A DNA stretch of 26,301 nucleotides from Pseudomonadota bacterium (GTDB lineage Bacteria > Pseudomonadota > Alphaproteobacteria > Rhizobiales > Xanthobacteraceae), in the NCBI GenBank assembly GCA_023434095.1, contig JAEYTJ010000216.1, positions 1-26,301 on the forward strand. The letters are read 5' to 3'. The notes under the pieces are model-generated. The model worked only from the letters and a program-made list of their open reading frames with translations. It did no database searches and was not told the DNA's origin. Positions 24,653 to 26,301 of this stretch are shown piece after piece (within the stretch, counting starts at the first letter, position 1; each line of letters begins with the position of its first letter). The translations under genes and the position numbers were made by a program.

Positions 24653-25864
24653 ATGAGCGGATCGTCAGGGCAGGCCACCGGCCGGGCTGATGCAGCCTTC
24701 GACCTGCTTCTGCGCTTCTGCGCCGAGGCCGCGCCGCAAGGGACGACCGCGTCCATCCTCGACGCGGCTGCTCGCGTCGAGGACTGGGGGCTCTTTCTCC
24801 AGCTGGTGGAACGGCATCGTGTGCCGGGGCTGGTTCATCTCGGGCTTGGCCGCATTGAGGGCGCCGTACCGGCGCCGGTGCGACGCGCCATCGCCGACAA
24901 GGCGCTGGCGCTGGCGCGGCACAACCTCACCCTGGTCGCCGCCACTGCCCGCCTGCAGAAGCTGTTCGACGCCGCCGGGATCGAGGCGGTGTTCTTCAAA
25001 GGGGCGTTGGTCGGGCAGCGTGCCTATGGGTCGGTGGCGGTCAAGCACGGCAAGGACATCGACTTCCTGGTGCGGCCGGAGGATCTTCCCGTCCTGTTCA
25101 GGCTTCTGGCAGAGGAAGGCTACCGGCCGGTCTTTCCCAAGGCGCCGCTGACCCCGGCCAAGATCGACGCCTTGCGGGTCTTCCAAATGGAGGCGGTGAT
25201 GGTCGACCCGGCGCGCGGCGTGCAGCTGGAGCCGCACTGGCGGTTGACCGAGAACCGCCGGCTGCTGCCGCTCGGTCCGCTTCTCCGCGAAGCCGGCCTG
25301 CGGGAGAGCCTCGGCGGGATGCCGATCCGCGCCTTTCATCCCGATGACGAGTTCGCTTATCTCTGCGTGCACGGCGCCCGCAGTGGCTGGTTCCGTCTCA
25401 AATGGCTGGCCGATCTGCATGCCCTGCTGGCGGGGAGGCCGGAAGAGGAGCGATTGCGCCTCTACCGCCATGCCGAGGAGAGGGGTGCCGGGCCTGCCGC
25501 CCTGCTGGCCTTCGGCCTGTGCCGCGATCTGTTCGCCCTGCAGCTCCCGACGACGCTGACGCGAGCCGTCGAGGCGCCGCTTCAGCGGGCGATGCGCCGG
25601 CTCTGCCGCGCCTTTCTGCGCGAGGACCGTCCGCAGGCCTCGCTGCGTCAGGTATGGCTGATGCCGATGCTGCACGCGGTGGCATGCGGACCCACCCATG
25701 CCGGCACCGAGATCTTGCGCTGGACGGTGAATTGTCAGGACGCGCTGGAAGTGCCGCTGCCGCGCAAGCTGTATTTCCTCTACCCGCTGCTGCGCGTGCC
25801 GCTGTGGTTTGGGCGGCTCGTGGCGGGCAGGGGCCTGTTGCGCCGGAAGGCGGGGGCCTCTTGA
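24653..25864 (+). CDS. Nucleotidyltransferase-fold protein (NTP_transf_5 type)
   Basis: The ~403-residue protein carries the signature of uncharacterised nucleotidyltransferases: 'FFKGALVGQRAYG' (Lys116-Gly117) followed by 'HGKDIDFLVRPEDL', giving the DxD metal ligands Asp135 and Asp137, then 'GYRPVF' and 'VQLEPHWRL'. 'DEFAYLCVHGARSGWFRLKW' near residue 230 matches the C-terminal helical part of this family. Members are found near polysaccharide and peptide natural-product genes, but substrates are mostly unknown. I prefer the ATG at 24653; the GTG at 24629 would add 8 residues but lies against the hairpin. The gene is separated from the tail-collar operon by that hairpin and from the patatin gene by 107 bp, so shared function with either is uncertain. 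Confidence 0.78.
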   Translation: MSGSSGQATGRADAAFDLLLRFCAEAAPQGTTASILDAAARVEDWGLFLQLVERHRVPGLVHLGLGRIEGAVPAPVRRAIADKALALARHNLTLVAATARLQKLFDAAGIEAVFFKGALVGQRAYGSVAVKHGKDIDFLVRPEDLPVLFRLLAEEGYRPVFPKAPLTPAKIDALRVFQMEAVMVDPARGVQLEPHWRLTENRRLLPLGPLLREAGLRESLGGMPIRAFHPDDEFAYLCVHGARSGWFRLKWLADLHALLAGRPEEERLRLYRHAEERGAGPAALLAFGLCRDLFALQLPTTLTRAVEAPLQRAMRRLCRAFLREDRPQASLRQVWLMPMLHAVACGPTHAGTEILRWTVNCQDALEVPLPRKLYFLYPLLRVPLWFGRLVAGRGLLRRKAGAS

Positions 25865-25971
25865 CGCGGTGTACCTCGAAGGGGCGGCCAACCTCTTCGA
25901 CATCATCCTGATGTTGCGATGCAGCATTCCGGTCGTTACGGTATAGGCCTCCGGTTCCGAAAGGTGTGCCC

Positions 25972-26301
25972 ATGCCTTCCAAGATCCTGCCTCCCGCGCC
26001 GGCCCCTGCAGGTGATGATGCCAGGCCAAAGCGGCGCGCGGGCCGAGGACGACCGGTCGCGGGGGCGGCAACCGCCGCTGCCGGCGCAGCGGAGGCTCCA
26101 TTTCCGGTGCGCTCCGGCCCCGTCCGGGTGGATCTCGCCCTGCAGGGCGGCGGCTCGCATGGGGCGTTCACCTGGGGGGTGCTCGACCGGCTGCTGGAAG
26201 AGGACTGGCTCATCATCGAGGGCATTTCCGGCACTTCGGCCGGGGCCATGAACGCCGCTGTGCTGGCGGACGGCTTTGCGGCGGGCGGGCGAGAGGGGGC
26301 C
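25972..26301 (+). CDS. Patatin-like phospholipase, 5' part (runs off window)
   Basis: The frame is open from the ATG at 25972 to the window end (110 codons). After a ~45-residue Pro/Ala/Arg-rich N-terminal tail comes the patatin core: 'VDLALQGGGSHGAFTWGVLD' with the oxyanion-hole GGGSHG (residues 59-64), then 'EGISGTSAGAMNAAVLADG' with the nucleophile Ser89 in GTSAG. The catalytic Asp is beyond the window. The style matches proteobacterial RssA/YchK-like patatins, which hydrolyse acyl esters of lipids. gaaagg precedes the start. The gene may begin a new unit after the nucleotidyltransferase; patatins also serve as lipase effectors or storage-granule proteins, and the context does not decide between these. 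Confidence 0.87.
   Translation, partial: MPSKILPPAPAPAGDDARPKRRAGRGRPVAGAATAAAGAAEAPFPVRSGPVRVDLALQGGGSHGAFTWGVLDRLLEEDWLIIEGISGTSAGAMNAAVLADGFAAGGREGA

Noticed and set aside
1..26301. tRNA, rRNA or CRISPR array
   Set aside because: No cloverleaf with CCA-proximal arms, rRNA-like sequence or regularly spaced repeats noticed on reading.

Overview
The window is high-GC DNA with alphaproteobacterial gene content. Family-3 solute-binding ABC genes, NtaA/SnaA-type flavin monooxygenases, a LysR regulator and a 'gtcatcccggcc' intergenic repeat together suggest a Hyphomicrobiales member, perhaps near Xanthobacteraceae. That placement is an inference from style and gene content; there is no rRNA or tRNA here to confirm it.

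Left part (1-7754), accessory metabolism. A truncated stress-type glycine-rich protein ends at 337 and is followed by a clean hairpin terminator. A plus-strand operon (564-5022) then encodes a two-component-type flavin monooxygenase and a complete polar amino-acid-type ABC importer: binding protein, two permeases and ATPase, with ATGA overlaps between the last three. A second monooxygenase paralogue (5149-6462, minus) converges on it across a repeat element. It is divergent from a LysR regulator (6723-7754). The set looks like uptake and oxidative C-S, C-N or chelate cleavage of a small organic nutrient, but the substrate cannot be read from sequence.

Central part (8036-24510), the unusual region. 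One long same-strand gene set encodes, in order: a calpain-like (C2) cysteine peptidase with recognisable Gln, Cys, His and Asn active-site motifs; a ~1560-residue beta-rich DUF6603-type protein; uncharacterised proteins of 671 and 1216 residues; a signal-peptide-bearing protein of about 866 residues broken by a one-base frameshift; and two related phage tail-collar proteins, the first with a C-terminal bulb-type mannose-binding lectin domain. Spacings are very tight (2 nt, GTGA overlap, ATGA overlap, then 54 and 38 nt), and an 11-bp hairpin follows the last gene. No sheath, tube, baseplate or AAA+ ATPase genes are present, so this is not a recognisable phage or contractile injection locus within the window. 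I consider it the best candidate for an undescribed system: a protease plus giant beta-rich proteins plus lectin-tipped collar fibres.

Right part (24595-26301). After the hairpin come an uncharacterised nucleotidyltransferase-fold protein and the start of a patatin-like phospholipase that runs off the window. Whether they belong to the preceding system is open.

The many long minus-strand open frames opposite the large genes are treated as GC-bias shadows.
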